From the NCBI GenBank assembly GCA_964477275.1, contig CAYZDV010000063.1, positions 1 through 11,514 on the forward strand: 11,514 bases of DNA, given 5' to 3'. Both the position numbers and the translations under genes were made by a program. Every line of letters starts with the position of its first letter. Positions within the stretch are counted from its first letter, which is position 1. This document shows, piece by piece, positions 1 through 6,512 of the stretch. Origin of the DNA: CAYZDV01 sp964477275. GTDB taxonomy: Bacteria; Acidobacteriota; Aminicenantia; Aminicenantales; Aminicenantaceae. Under the pieces are notes generated by a model. That model searched no databases. It saw only the letters and a list, made by a program, of their open reading frames with translations, and was not told the origin of the DNA.

Positions 1-70
1 GAGGATTAGACCAGCCCCGGGCGCTGTGTCTTTTGCCTGAGGAAAGGGACTCTATCCGGGGAGGATTCAC

Positions 71-832
71 ATGGCGGGAGAAACGATGGGCGAAAAATTC
101 AGGAATGCCGAGAAATCTTTCGAACGGCTGAAGAGGCAGTTTCGCAGCGGCAAAATCTCAAGACAGGAATTTATCGAGGGGTTGACTGAGCTGAAGCTCC
201 AGGACGATGAAGGACGCTTCTGGATGATCGGTGTCCGGAGCGGGAAGTGGTATTATTTGGACGGAAAAACCTGGAGGCCGTCTGAGCCTCCATCGTTTGA
301 GGAAAGAAAGTCAGTCTGTATCTCCTGCGGGTTTGAGAACAGGCTGGAGGCTGAAACATGCGCTGGTTGCGGAGAAAACCTGAGAGAAGGGGAAGGCGCC
401 TCTACTCAAGAAACAGACCGGTCCGGGGAAGCGTCTTATCGCTTTCCGTTCGGAGAAGTCCGGGAAGGAATGACCCGGAGTGAACTCAGGGAGGGATTAA
501 GAGCCAGGGGAAAGTCGAGCAGGGTGCTCCGCTCTTTGCTTCCGCTTCCGTTCTTTTTTTTCTGCGCTGTCATGGGTTTGATCCTCGGAGCGGTCACGGG
601 CGCTTTCACCGGAGCCACGGATTTTTTCCCGGCAATTGCTAGGATCGTTCCTCCGTTCATCCAGGAAATCAAGGGAAACCTCCTCGGTGGGATCATCTAT
701 GCCTTTCTGGGGGGAGTGATCGGATCGGTCGTCTCTGGCCTTTTCGGACTCCTCAGCGCGTTCCTCATCAACCTTGTTTCCTCACTGGTCGGCGGGATTC
801 GGGTTCAGGTGGAACCCGTTGAAAAAAGATAG
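71..832 (+). CDS. Zinc-ribbon membrane protein, function unknown
   Basis: 253 residues. I do not recognise a specific family for the whole protein. Residues 17-45 resemble a short helical SHOCT-like segment (FERLKRQFRSGKISRQEF). Residues 46-74 (DDEGRFW...SGKWYYLDGKTW...PP) resemble a small tryptophan-rich module that I recall before zinc ribbons in hypothetical proteins, mostly from Chloroflexota; that is memory, not a search. A zinc ribbon follows: C83-x2-C86-x10-C97-x2-C100. A charged linker (101-155) leads to glycine-rich hydrophobic segments at about 157-180 and 204-242, likely two to four membrane passes, so the ribbon is probably cytoplasmic. The start is supported by GGGGAGGA at 58-65, five bases before the ATG; a second Met at codon 6 is possible. 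The gene is the only one on the plus strand and converges on hypF with a 37-base gap, so its neighbours give no functional hint. Confidence 0.8.
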   Translation: MAGETMGEKFRNAEKSFERLKRQFRSGKISRQEFIEGLTELKLQDDEGRFWMIGVRSGKWYYLDGKTWRPSEPPSFEERKSVCISCGFENRLEAETCAGCGENLREGEGASTQETDRSGEASYRFPFGEVREGMTRSELREGLRARGKSSRVLRSLLPLPFFFFCAVMGLILGAVTGAFTGATDFFPAIARIVPPFIQEIKGNLLGGIIYAFLGGVIGSVVSGLFGLLSAFLINLVSSLVGGIRVQVEPVEKR

Positions 833-850
833 GGAAGAGAACTTTTCTTC
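801..850 (-). terminator. Possible weak terminator in the convergent gap
   Basis: The gap between the zinc-ribbon gene and hypF holds a 7-bp AT-rich stem (834-840 with 844-850, one G-T pair). Read on the minus strand, after the hypF stop, it is followed six bases later by a run of six T (822-827) and then by a second perfect 6-bp hairpin (801-806 with 812-817) inside the end of the opposing gene. The stem is weak, so termination here is a guess from position and shape. Confidence 0.25.
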
Positions 851-869
851 TGTATCGGTGCGCATTGGC

Positions 870-3254
870 TCATGTTTTTTTCAGGATGTTCGCTCCTTCT
901 TTTTTCAGCATGTTCAAGGCATAAGCGATCTGGCCAAGGGAAATGGATTCGTCGTTGGGTGAGTAATTCACAGGCCGGATGACCGTGAAGCCTTTTTCTT
1001 CGAGAAGGCCTGCGGCTCGCTGGAGAAGCTTTTTGTTCAGGAAGACGCCGCCGACAAAGACCACTGTATCGATGCCATGGGTCTTTCTGGCTCTCTCCGC
1101 CATGAAAGCGATAATCCTGGCCAGGGTGTTGTGGAATTTGGCCGCGATGGATGAAACAGGAACTTTTTGCTCCAGATCTCTGATGACAGCTTTGATCGTC
1201 CGGCTGAACGAGACCTCAAAGGGCGGACACTCACCCAGCAGAGTAAAGGAATAGCTCTTTTTCGTTTTATCATCAGCGATGGCCTCCAGCCGCATCGGTG
1301 CTTCGGCTTCGAACTCGACCTCCAGTGGAGAAAGTCCGTTGAGGAAGGAGACAGCGTCGAAGAGCCGTCCGCAGCTTGAAGTCAGAGGGCTGTTGATGTT
1401 CTTTTCGATCATGGTCATGACCCCTTTTATCTTCAACCGGCTGACTTTTCTCAGGGCGGCGAGGTCAGGGATTTTCGGCCCGCAGGCCTCTCTGAGATAA
1501 GATACGGCCATTCGCCAGGGCTGTTTTGCGGCCAGGTCTCCGCCGGGAAGAGGGACTGGCTTGAAACGGGCGAGCCGCTTGAAGGAGGAGTAGTCGGCCA
1601 GCAGAAACTCCCCACCCCAGGCTGAGCCATCTTCTCCGTAGCCGTAGCCATCCAGGCTGACGCCGAGGACTTTTTTCCGGGGCGGGATCCCGTGCTCGAG
1701 AAGCGGAGCGAGGATGTGGGCGAAGTGATGCTGGACCTGGAGGTGGGGCAGGCCGGATTCCCGTGCATACCGGGTGGTGTGAAAGTTGGGATGGAGGTCG
1801 GAGATGACGAGCGCGGGTTTGACTTCAAAGAGACGGGTCAGGTGATGGATGGTTTCCTCGAAGTACCGGTAATTCTGGTATTCGTCCAGGTCGCCCAGAA
1901 ACTGGCTGGTGATCACATAGCCGCTTTTATAGACGGAAATTGTATCCTTGAGCTCTCCGCCCAGGGCCAGCAGATGATGAGGGGACTCCAGCTCTCTGGG
2001 CACTCTCTGGGGATAGGGGACATAACTCCGCGCCCGCCTCAAAAAGAGGGGCTTGCCCATGATAATCCTGGCCAGCGAATCATCAGATCTCATCTGAATG
2101 GGCCGGTTATGGGTCAGGATGTAATCGCAGAGCTCATCGATGCCTTCCTCCTCGTCTTTCATGATTGGCGCGTCCCTTTTGTTGGAGCTGGTGGCCACGA
2201 TGAGATCGAGGTCCTCGAGCAGGAGATAGTGAAGGGGAGTGTAAGGCAGCATGAAGCCCGTTTCTTCGAGGAACGGCGAGATTCCCCTGATCTCTTTTTT
2301 CTTTTTGAGCAGGACAATCGGCCTGCGGGCAGAGAGGAGAAGCGTTTTTTCTTCTTCGTTGAGGACAGCGTATTTTTCGACCGTCTCCAGGCTCCGGGCC
2401 ATGAGGGCCAGGGGTTTGGTCTTCCGCTCTTTGATCTTCCTCAAACGCTCAACAGCCAGCGGGTTGAGGGCGGCACAGACCAGATGAAAACCACCCAGGC
2501 CTTTGACCGCCAGGATCTTTCCCCCTTTGATTAAAGCGGCGGCCTTGCGGATTCCTCCCTTTATTTCTTTTCCTGTTTTTGCCTTGATCAAACGGACCTG
2601 AGGGCCGCAGACAGGGCATGCGATCGGCTGCGCATGGTAGCGCCTGTCCAGCGGGTTGCTGTATTCGCTGGCACAGTCGGTGCACATGGTGAAGCCGTGC
2701 ATCGTTGTCTGTTCCCTGTCATAGGGAAGGGATTTGACGATGGTGTAGCGGGGCCCGCAGTTCGTGCAGTTGATAAAGGGATAACGGTGTCTGCGGTCCG
2801 CCGGGCTCACCATCTCCTGCAAGCAGTCCTCGCAGACGGAGATATCCGGAGAGATGAAGACAAAGCTTTCCCCAGCCATGGATTTCTCTATGGCGAAATC
2901 CTTGCGGTTTTGAGGGAGAGATGGCTTCAGGATGATGTCCTCAATCTGGGAAAGAGGGGGGTGGGACTTCTGGAGCGCATCCAGAAAAGGCCGGAAATCC
3001 GTTTTCTCCGGGGATTCCAGATGAATTTCCACCCCGTAGCCGATGTTCTTGACCCAGCCTTTGTAACCCAGTTCGTGAGCCAGCCTGTAGATAAATGGTC
3101 TGAAGCCCACTCCCTGGACCACTCCAAATACCACGATGCGGATGGCGCTGGCCTTGCGTTTTTTTCTTTTTTGCCCGGCCATTTCTCTTTTTATTTCCAT
3201 GCCGGGAGCATGCAACGGGGATGGCTGATGGCGGCGCTTCTGAGCTTCAAACAC
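870..3254 (-). CDS. hypF: Carbamoyltransferase HypF, [NiFe]-hydrogenase maturation
   Basis: HypF uses carbamoyl phosphate and ATP to carbamoylate the C-terminal cysteine of HypE, the source of the cyanide ligands of the [NiFe] active site. All domains are present in the usual order. An acylphosphatase-like domain has VQGVGFRPFIYRLA at 46-59. A double zinc finger shows the exact family spacing C141-x2-C144-x18-C163-x2-C166-x24-C191-x2-C194-x18-C213-x2-C216. A YrdC-like domain spans about 235-420 (AVKGLGGFHLVCAA). The Kae1/carbamoyltransferase-like C-terminus has VQHHFAHILAPLLEHG (507-522), DGYGYGEDGSAWGGE, SCGRLFDAVSFL and GGVFLN. The GTG start at 3254 overlaps the queH stop by 8 bases and adds about 35 lysine-rich residues before the acylphosphatase domain. 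The ATG at codon 25 (3182) would give a more typical 770 residues; neither has a good Shine-Dalgarno. No other hyp or hydrogenase gene is in view. Confidence 0.97.
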   Translation of the reverse strand: MFEAQKRRHQPSPLHAPGMEIKREMAGQKRKKRKASAIRIVVFGVVQGVGFRPFIYRLAHELGYKGWVKNIGYGVEIHLESPEKTDFRPFLDALQKSHPPLSQIEDIILKPSLPQNRKDFAIEKSMAGESFVFISPDISVCEDCLQEMVSPADRRHRYPFINCTNCGPRYTIVKSLPYDREQTTMHGFTMCTDCASEYSNPLDRRYHAQPIACPVCGPQVRLIKAKTGKEIKGGIRKAAALIKGGKILAVKGLGGFHLVCAALNPLAVERLRKIKERKTKPLALMARSLETVEKYAVLNEEEKTLLLSARRPIVLLKKKKEIRGISPFLEETGFMLPYTPLHYLLLEDLDLIVATSSNKRDAPIMKDEEEGIDELCDYILTHNRPIQMRSDDSLARIIMGKPLFLRRARSYVPYPQRVPRELESPHHLLALGGELKDTISVYKSGYVITSQFLGDLDEYQNYRYFEETIHHLTRLFEVKPALVISDLHPNFHTTRYARESGLPHLQVQHHFAHILAPLLEHGIPPRKKVLGVSLDGYGYGEDGSAWGGEFLLADYSSFKRLARFKPVPLPGGDLAAKQPWRMAVSYLREACGPKIPDLAALRKVSRLKIKGVMTMIEKNINSPLTSSCGRLFDAVSFLNGLSPLEVEFEAEAPMRLEAIADDKTKKSYSFTLLGECPPFEVSFSRTIKAVIRDLEQKVPVSSIAAKFHNTLARIIAFMAERARKTHGIDTVVFVGGVFLNKKLLQRAAGLLEEKGFTVIRPVNYSPNDESISLGQIAYALNMLKKEGANILKKT

Positions 3255-3819
3255 GCCTCTTGAGCTCTTCTTTTTTCCGGCTCTGCTCCAGACTGTAGAG
3301 GCAGCCGCAGTAGTTCTGACGGTAAAAGCCGTGAGCCTTGCTCAGCTTGACGCTCTGGCGAAAGCCGTTTTTCTTCTTGAAGTCCGCTTCCAGGAAATGG
3401 ACTTTATGCCTTCGCCCGAACATTCGGCCCAGCCGGTTAAGGACGTCCGCTTTTTTCCAGGGACTGAGGCTCATCACCGTGGTGAATGCTTCGAAGCCGA
3501 GCTGTGCGGCTTTCCTGGCTGTTCTCTCCAGCCGGAGGGCATAGCAGACATCGCATCGTCTTCCTTTCTCCGGCTCGTCTTTGAATTTCCGGGTCAGCTT
3601 GAACCATCGCTCCTCATCATACACCTCCTCAATCAGCGGGACTTTGAGGCCCGCTGCGCTTTTTCTTGCCTCTTCCAGTCTCACTGAGTATTCTTGGCCG
3701 GGATGGATATTGGGATTGTAGAAATACCCGCTCAGCTCATACCGGTCCTTGAGAAGGCTGAGAACATAGAGGGCATCCGGAGCGCAACAGATATGGACGA
3801 GCATTTTCGGTTTCTTCAT
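3247..3819 (-). CDS. queH: Epoxyqueuosine reductase QueH
   Basis: 190 residues, matching the QueH (DUF208) family. QueH reduces epoxyqueuosine to queuosine in the wobble position of GUN-anticodon tRNAs and substitutes for the unrelated cobalamin enzyme QueG. The family cysteines are all visible: C11-C12 in HICCAPD near the N-terminus, C89-x2-C92 in RRCDVCYALRLERT, and C171 and C173 in YCGCLYS. Family members use these for an iron-sulfur cluster and a redox-active pair. Other conserved stretches are GYFYNPNIHP (31-40) and TTVMSLSPWKK (113-123). The gene begins 30 bases after the coiled-coil gene and its stop lies inside the start of hypF, suggesting one transcript. No clear Shine-Dalgarno precedes the ATG, but the N-terminus (MKKPKMLVHICCAPD) fits the family. 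The link to hypF looks like co-transcription rather than shared chemistry. Confidence 0.95.
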   Translation of the reverse strand: MKKPKMLVHICCAPDALYVLSLLKDRYELSGYFYNPNIHPGQEYSVRLEEARKSAAGLKVPLIEEVYDEERWFKLTRKFKDEPEKGRRCDVCYALRLERTARKAAQLGFEAFTTVMSLSPWKKADVLNRLGRMFGRRHKVHFLEADFKKKNGFRQSVKLSKAHGFYRQNYCGCLYSLEQSRKKEELKRRV

Positions 3820-3849
3820 GGGATCATATGTTCCAGCATACGTTGAGGG

Positions 3850-4890
3850 CTACAGGTTCTGGATGTCTCTTTCGATATCCCGAATACGCTTGCTGGCCCG
3901 GTCGATCTTAGAGTAGAAAAGAGTCAGCTTTTTGTTGTCGACTCTGAATTCGTCGACGAATTTCCCCAGGTCCGTAAACAGGGGCTCTTTCTGCTTTTCT
4001 AACTCTTCGATCTTTTTCCCGGTTCTGCTTTTGTCCTTCTCCCATTCCTTGATTTCTTTCTGGAATTTTCGCGTCTGTTCTTTCCTGTCTTTTTCGATCT
4101 TTTTTATTTTTCTCTCCAGTTCGCTGACTTTTTCCTGCAGCCTGGCCGCCTCCTTCTCCAGGCCTGATTTTTCTTCGCGGAGAGTCCTGAGCTCTTTATG
4201 GGATTTGTCCTTCTTCTTTTCAAAATCCTTTATTCTCTTCTTGAGCTCATTGAGGCGGTTTTTCTTTTCTTCAGCCGGAAGGTCGTGGTCAGCATGGATG
4301 TTCCTCAGTTCCTTTTCTGCGCTTTCCAGGGGTTTCTCCGCCTCTTCAATCTCCTTCTGCTTCTCGATGAGCACGACATCGATCATTCCTGCCTTTTCTT
4401 TGATTTCAGTTATCTTTTCCTTGAAGGGCTTTGTCTCGGCCTCTCTCTCTTTAATCTGAACCTCGTGCTTTTCATAATGTTCGATGAGCTGCCTGGAAAG
4501 CGTTTCAATCTTCGCATCCAGCTCCCCCAATTCCTTCTGTGAGGCTTGGGTTTGATTCTCCAGCTTCTTGAGGTCCTTGGTGATTTTTTCCGCCTGCTGG
4601 ATTCGGATTCCTTCCTGCCATGTGGCTTTGCCCAGTTCTCTAAGGAGCTCCTCTTTTTTCTGGACCTCCCGTTTCAGCCTGGCCTGGAGGCGGATTTTGA
4701 CCATCCGTCTTTTCGCCCGGGAGAAAAACAGGTTCAGCCTTTGACGGAGTGATTTATCCCTGAGAAAGATGAAAGCAATGAGGAGGAGGATGATGCAGAG
4801 TAGAAACCAGAAAGTCCAGTAAGGAAGGCCTTCTCTTGGAAGGAACGATTCCGGTTGATCGGGCAAGAGGCGCAATAGGGAAACCTTCAT
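3850..4890 (-). CDS. Membrane-anchored coiled-coil protein, function unknown
   Basis: 346 residues. After about 23 N-terminal residues there is one strong hydrophobic segment (about 24-43, YWTFWFLLCIILLLIAFIF) followed by a dense basic stretch (44-72). The positive-inside rule therefore predicts a short outside N-terminus and a large cytoplasmic C-terminus. From about 66 to the end the protein is almost entirely charged heptad-like sequence rich in K and E, interrupted near residue 200 by DHDLPAEEKK. It resembles SMC/Rad50-type coiled coils only in composition: no ATPase motif is present and no family can be assigned. A possible role is a spacer or scaffold at the inner membrane, but this is conjecture. 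The start lies about 12 bases after AGGGAAAG. It is the first gene of a run with queH and hypF and follows a gap with a dyad and a TTGACA box. Confidence 0.88.
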   Translation of the reverse strand: MKVSLLRLLPDQPESFLPREGLPYWTFWFLLCIILLLIAFIFLRDKSLRQRLNLFFSRAKRRMVKIRLQARLKREVQKKEELLRELGKATWQEGIRIQQAEKITKDLKKLENQTQASQKELGELDAKIETLSRQLIEHYEKHEVQIKEREAETKPFKEKITEIKEKAGMIDVVLIEKQKEIEEAEKPLESAEKELRNIHADHDLPAEEKKNRLNELKKRIKDFEKKKDKSHKELRTLREEKSGLEKEAARLQEKVSELERKIKKIEKDRKEQTRKFQKEIKEWEKDKSRTGKKIEELEKQKEPLFTDLGKFVDEFRVDNKKLTLFYSKIDRASKRIRDIERDIQNL

Positions 4891-4912
4891 TCTTTATTTC
4901 AACTTTCCCTGT

Positions 4913-4944
4913 ATCTTACCATACTTTCAAGGAGTGCTTGTCAA
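4913..4944 (-). promoter_or_regulatory. Candidate promoter of the coiled-coil/queH/hypF run
   Basis: A perfect -35 hexamer, TTGACA, sits at 4944-4939 on the minus strand, 49 bases before the start codon. The -10 is not clean: TATGGT at 4923-4918 gives a 15-base spacer and TAAGAT at 4918-4913 gives 20. The position suits the downstream genes, but neither -10 is ideal, so the call rests mainly on the -35 box. Confidence 0.4.
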
Positions 4945-4950
4945 CCTATT

Positions 4951-4987
4951 TTTCATCAATGGATGGAAATCCATTTCCATGATGAAA
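4951..4987. repeat. 37-base interrupted inverted repeat (operator or stem-loop)
   Basis: TTTCATC at 4951-4957 pairs with GATGAAA at 4981-4987. Inside it ATGGA (4959-4963) pairs with TCCAT (4976-4980) and TGG (4964-4966) with CCA (4971-4973), giving 15 base pairs around an AAAT loop with a one-base and a two-base bulge. The core can also be read as the palindrome ATGGAAATCCATTTCCAT (4963-4980). It lies just upstream of the TTGACA box and downstream of the carboxypeptidase gene. No T-run follows on either strand, so it is not a standard intrinsic terminator. An operator or an mRNA 3'-end structure are both possible. Confidence 0.6.
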
Positions 4988-4991
4988 CAGA

Positions 4992-5021
4992 GAGCGAAAC
5001 GTTTGGAAAATGGCTTCGCTC
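4992..5021 (-). repeat. Stem-loop downstream of the carboxypeptidase gene
   Basis: GAGCGAA (4992-4998) is perfectly complementary to TTCGCTC (5015-5021) across a 16-base loop. It lies 34 bases past the carboxypeptidase stop codon and directly beside the 37-base dyad. On the minus strand it is followed by TCTGTTTCATC, only weakly T-rich. It could be a 3'-end or termination structure for the porin-carboxypeptidase transcript, perhaps factor dependent. Confidence 0.35.
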
Positions 5022-5054
5022 CCCTCAGGTTTTTCAGGCCCCGGGAAAGTGATT

Positions 5055-6512
5055 CTATGGAACTTCAGGAAAATCCGACTGTTCCCTCTGCTTTTCTTGC
5101 CGTATATTCTTTATGGGAGGCGCGGCAGTCCGGAGCGGAATGCGCACCGGACTGGCGGGGGAGGGCTTCCTCGTGTTCTGGGCCAAAGACCTTCCTTCAG
5201 GATTTTCTTCTCCTTCGTGCGGCTCACGGGTTTTGTGCGTTGTCATCCGGTCCCTCGCATGTCTTCGGGGGCTTCCGTCTGAGGGATTTTCTCCGGGAAC
5301 GGCATTCTGGATGGACCAGTCGATGAGGAAGAGAATGGCAGGAAGGTTTTCGGCAAAGATGGTCTGGATGTCTTCTTCGGCGTTGAAGAAGCCGCCGTGG
5401 AGCTGGTCGAGCGGAGGAAGTTCGATTGTAAAGGAAGGAATCCCGCATATTCCGTAGCTCCAGTCCGTGGTGTCTCCGTTGGTGAGATAGAGTGAACTTC
5501 CAGCCTGGCCGCAGGCATAAACATTCCCTGAAACCGACTGGATGAGGGAAGACATGCTGGATGCCATCTGGTCGAGAAGGGCTGCGTCAGGAGCCGGGTT
5601 TTCGGTGTAACCCCAGGGATAAAGGATCACCTGTGAGTAATTGTGGAAGCTGACCAGGGCTTGAAAGTTTCGCCGGGCGAACAGCTCTCTGATGGCCCGG
5701 GTTTCCGGCTCGGAAAATGGAGCTGTTCCCCTGAAAACAGCCGAGTAGGGATTGGGGCTTGAGCCCTCGTTGTCGCAGCCCCATTGGTAGCCGTAGTTTC
5801 GGTTGAGGTCGACTCCGTAAGAGCCGTCTCCGTTGTCTCGCCTGTTTTTGCGCCAGTAGCGGTAAAAATGGATGGAGTATTCGAGGCCGTCAGGATTGAG
5901 GAGAGGAACTATCCAGATTTGACTCTCATCCACAAGATTCCTCACCTGCGGGTCACTCTCGTAGTTTTCGAGGAGGTGCCGACCGAGCAGGAAGGGAACT
6001 TCAACCGAGATCCACTCCCGGGCATGATGGCAGCCGATGATGATGACCTCGGCTTCATCCTCATCCAGGTGCACGTTATCGCTGATTTTGAGCGCGTAGA
6101 TGTTTCTTCCTTCCAGGCTTTCTCCGATCCGGTGAACGCGGGCCCGCTGGGGATGGGCAGACTGAAGAGCGAAGAGGTCCCACTCCAGCTCTTTATAAGA
6201 ATGATAGGCGCCATTTCTTCCACCCTGGAGGGAAATCTCAGCGCGGAGAGGAGATTCGAAAACATGGGTCTCCAGGGTAAAGGAAATATTTTTCTCTTGA
6301 AGCCTCCAGAGATCCAGGAAGCTGGCGACGATATAGAGCCGGTTGTCCCATTTCATCAGGATGTCAAGGTCCATGCCCCGGATGCTTTCGGCGTTTGCCA
6401 TGTTCCACTCGATGCTGATCACTTCTGTCCTCTGCTCATCCTGGGCTCCTGAGATGGAGAAAACCAGGAAAACTCCGACCATAAGGAGGGTTGATTTTTT
6501 CATGGCAGCCAT
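5055..6512 (-). CDS. Exported M14 zinc carboxypeptidase
   Basis: 485 residues. A signal peptide (MAAMKKSTLLMVGVFLVFSI, cleavage probably after SGA at 23) is followed by a prodomain-like stretch of about 80 residues and an M14 metallocarboxypeptidase domain (about 105-400), which removes C-terminal amino acids from peptides outside the cytoplasm. By family comparison, the zinc ligands are H163 and E166 (HAREW) and H290 (SFHNYSQVILYPWG). Substrate carboxylate binding falls on DLNRN (N237, R238), the mobile tyrosine is Y342 and the catalytic glutamate is E364 (FTIEL). The residue equivalent to specificity position 255 is T349, which argues against a basic-residue preference. The last 80 or so residues are polar, rich in R, P and E, and unlike the family. 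The start has GGAGGA six bases upstream and lies 13 bases inside the end of the porin gene, implying translational coupling. Confidence 0.95.
   Translation of the reverse strand: MAAMKKSTLLMVGVFLVFSISGAQDEQRTEVISIEWNMANAESIRGMDLDILMKWDNRLYIVASFLDLWRLQEKNISFTLETHVFESPLRAEISLQGGRNGAYHSYKELEWDLFALQSAHPQRARVHRIGESLEGRNIYALKISDNVHLDEDEAEVIIIGCHHAREWISVEVPFLLGRHLLENYESDPQVRNLVDESQIWIVPLLNPDGLEYSIHFYRYWRKNRRDNGDGSYGVDLNRNYGYQWGCDNEGSSPNPYSAVFRGTAPFSEPETRAIRELFARRNFQALVSFHNYSQVILYPWGYTENPAPDAALLDQMASSMSSLIQSVSGNVYACGQAGSSLYLTNGDTTDWSYGICGIPSFTIELPPLDQLHGGFFNAEEDIQTIFAENLPAILFLIDWSIQNAVPGENPSDGSPRRHARDRMTTHKTREPHEGEENPEGRSLAQNTRKPSPASPVRIPLRTAAPPIKNIRQEKQREQSDFPEVP

Noticed and set aside
1..70. Possible end of a gene upstream of the zinc-ribbon protein
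   Set aside because: All three plus frames are short and too little sequence is present to recognise a product; only a Shine-Dalgarno for the next gene is clear.
1692..3263. Long plus-strand open frames opposite hypF (about 1692-2534 and 2634-3263)
   Set aside because: The opposite strand encodes an intact HypF with all motifs; the antisense products show no recognisable domain and arise from codon bias.
3900..4700. Repetitive-looking lysine/glutamate-rich tract as a DNA repeat or CRISPR-like array
   Set aside because: There are no regular repeat units or spacers; the pattern is coiled-coil coding sequence in one continuous frame.
5784..6452. 222-codon plus-strand frame opposite the carboxypeptidase
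   Set aside because: It mirrors the carboxypeptidase coding frame, has no plausible ribosome-binding site or recognisable motif.
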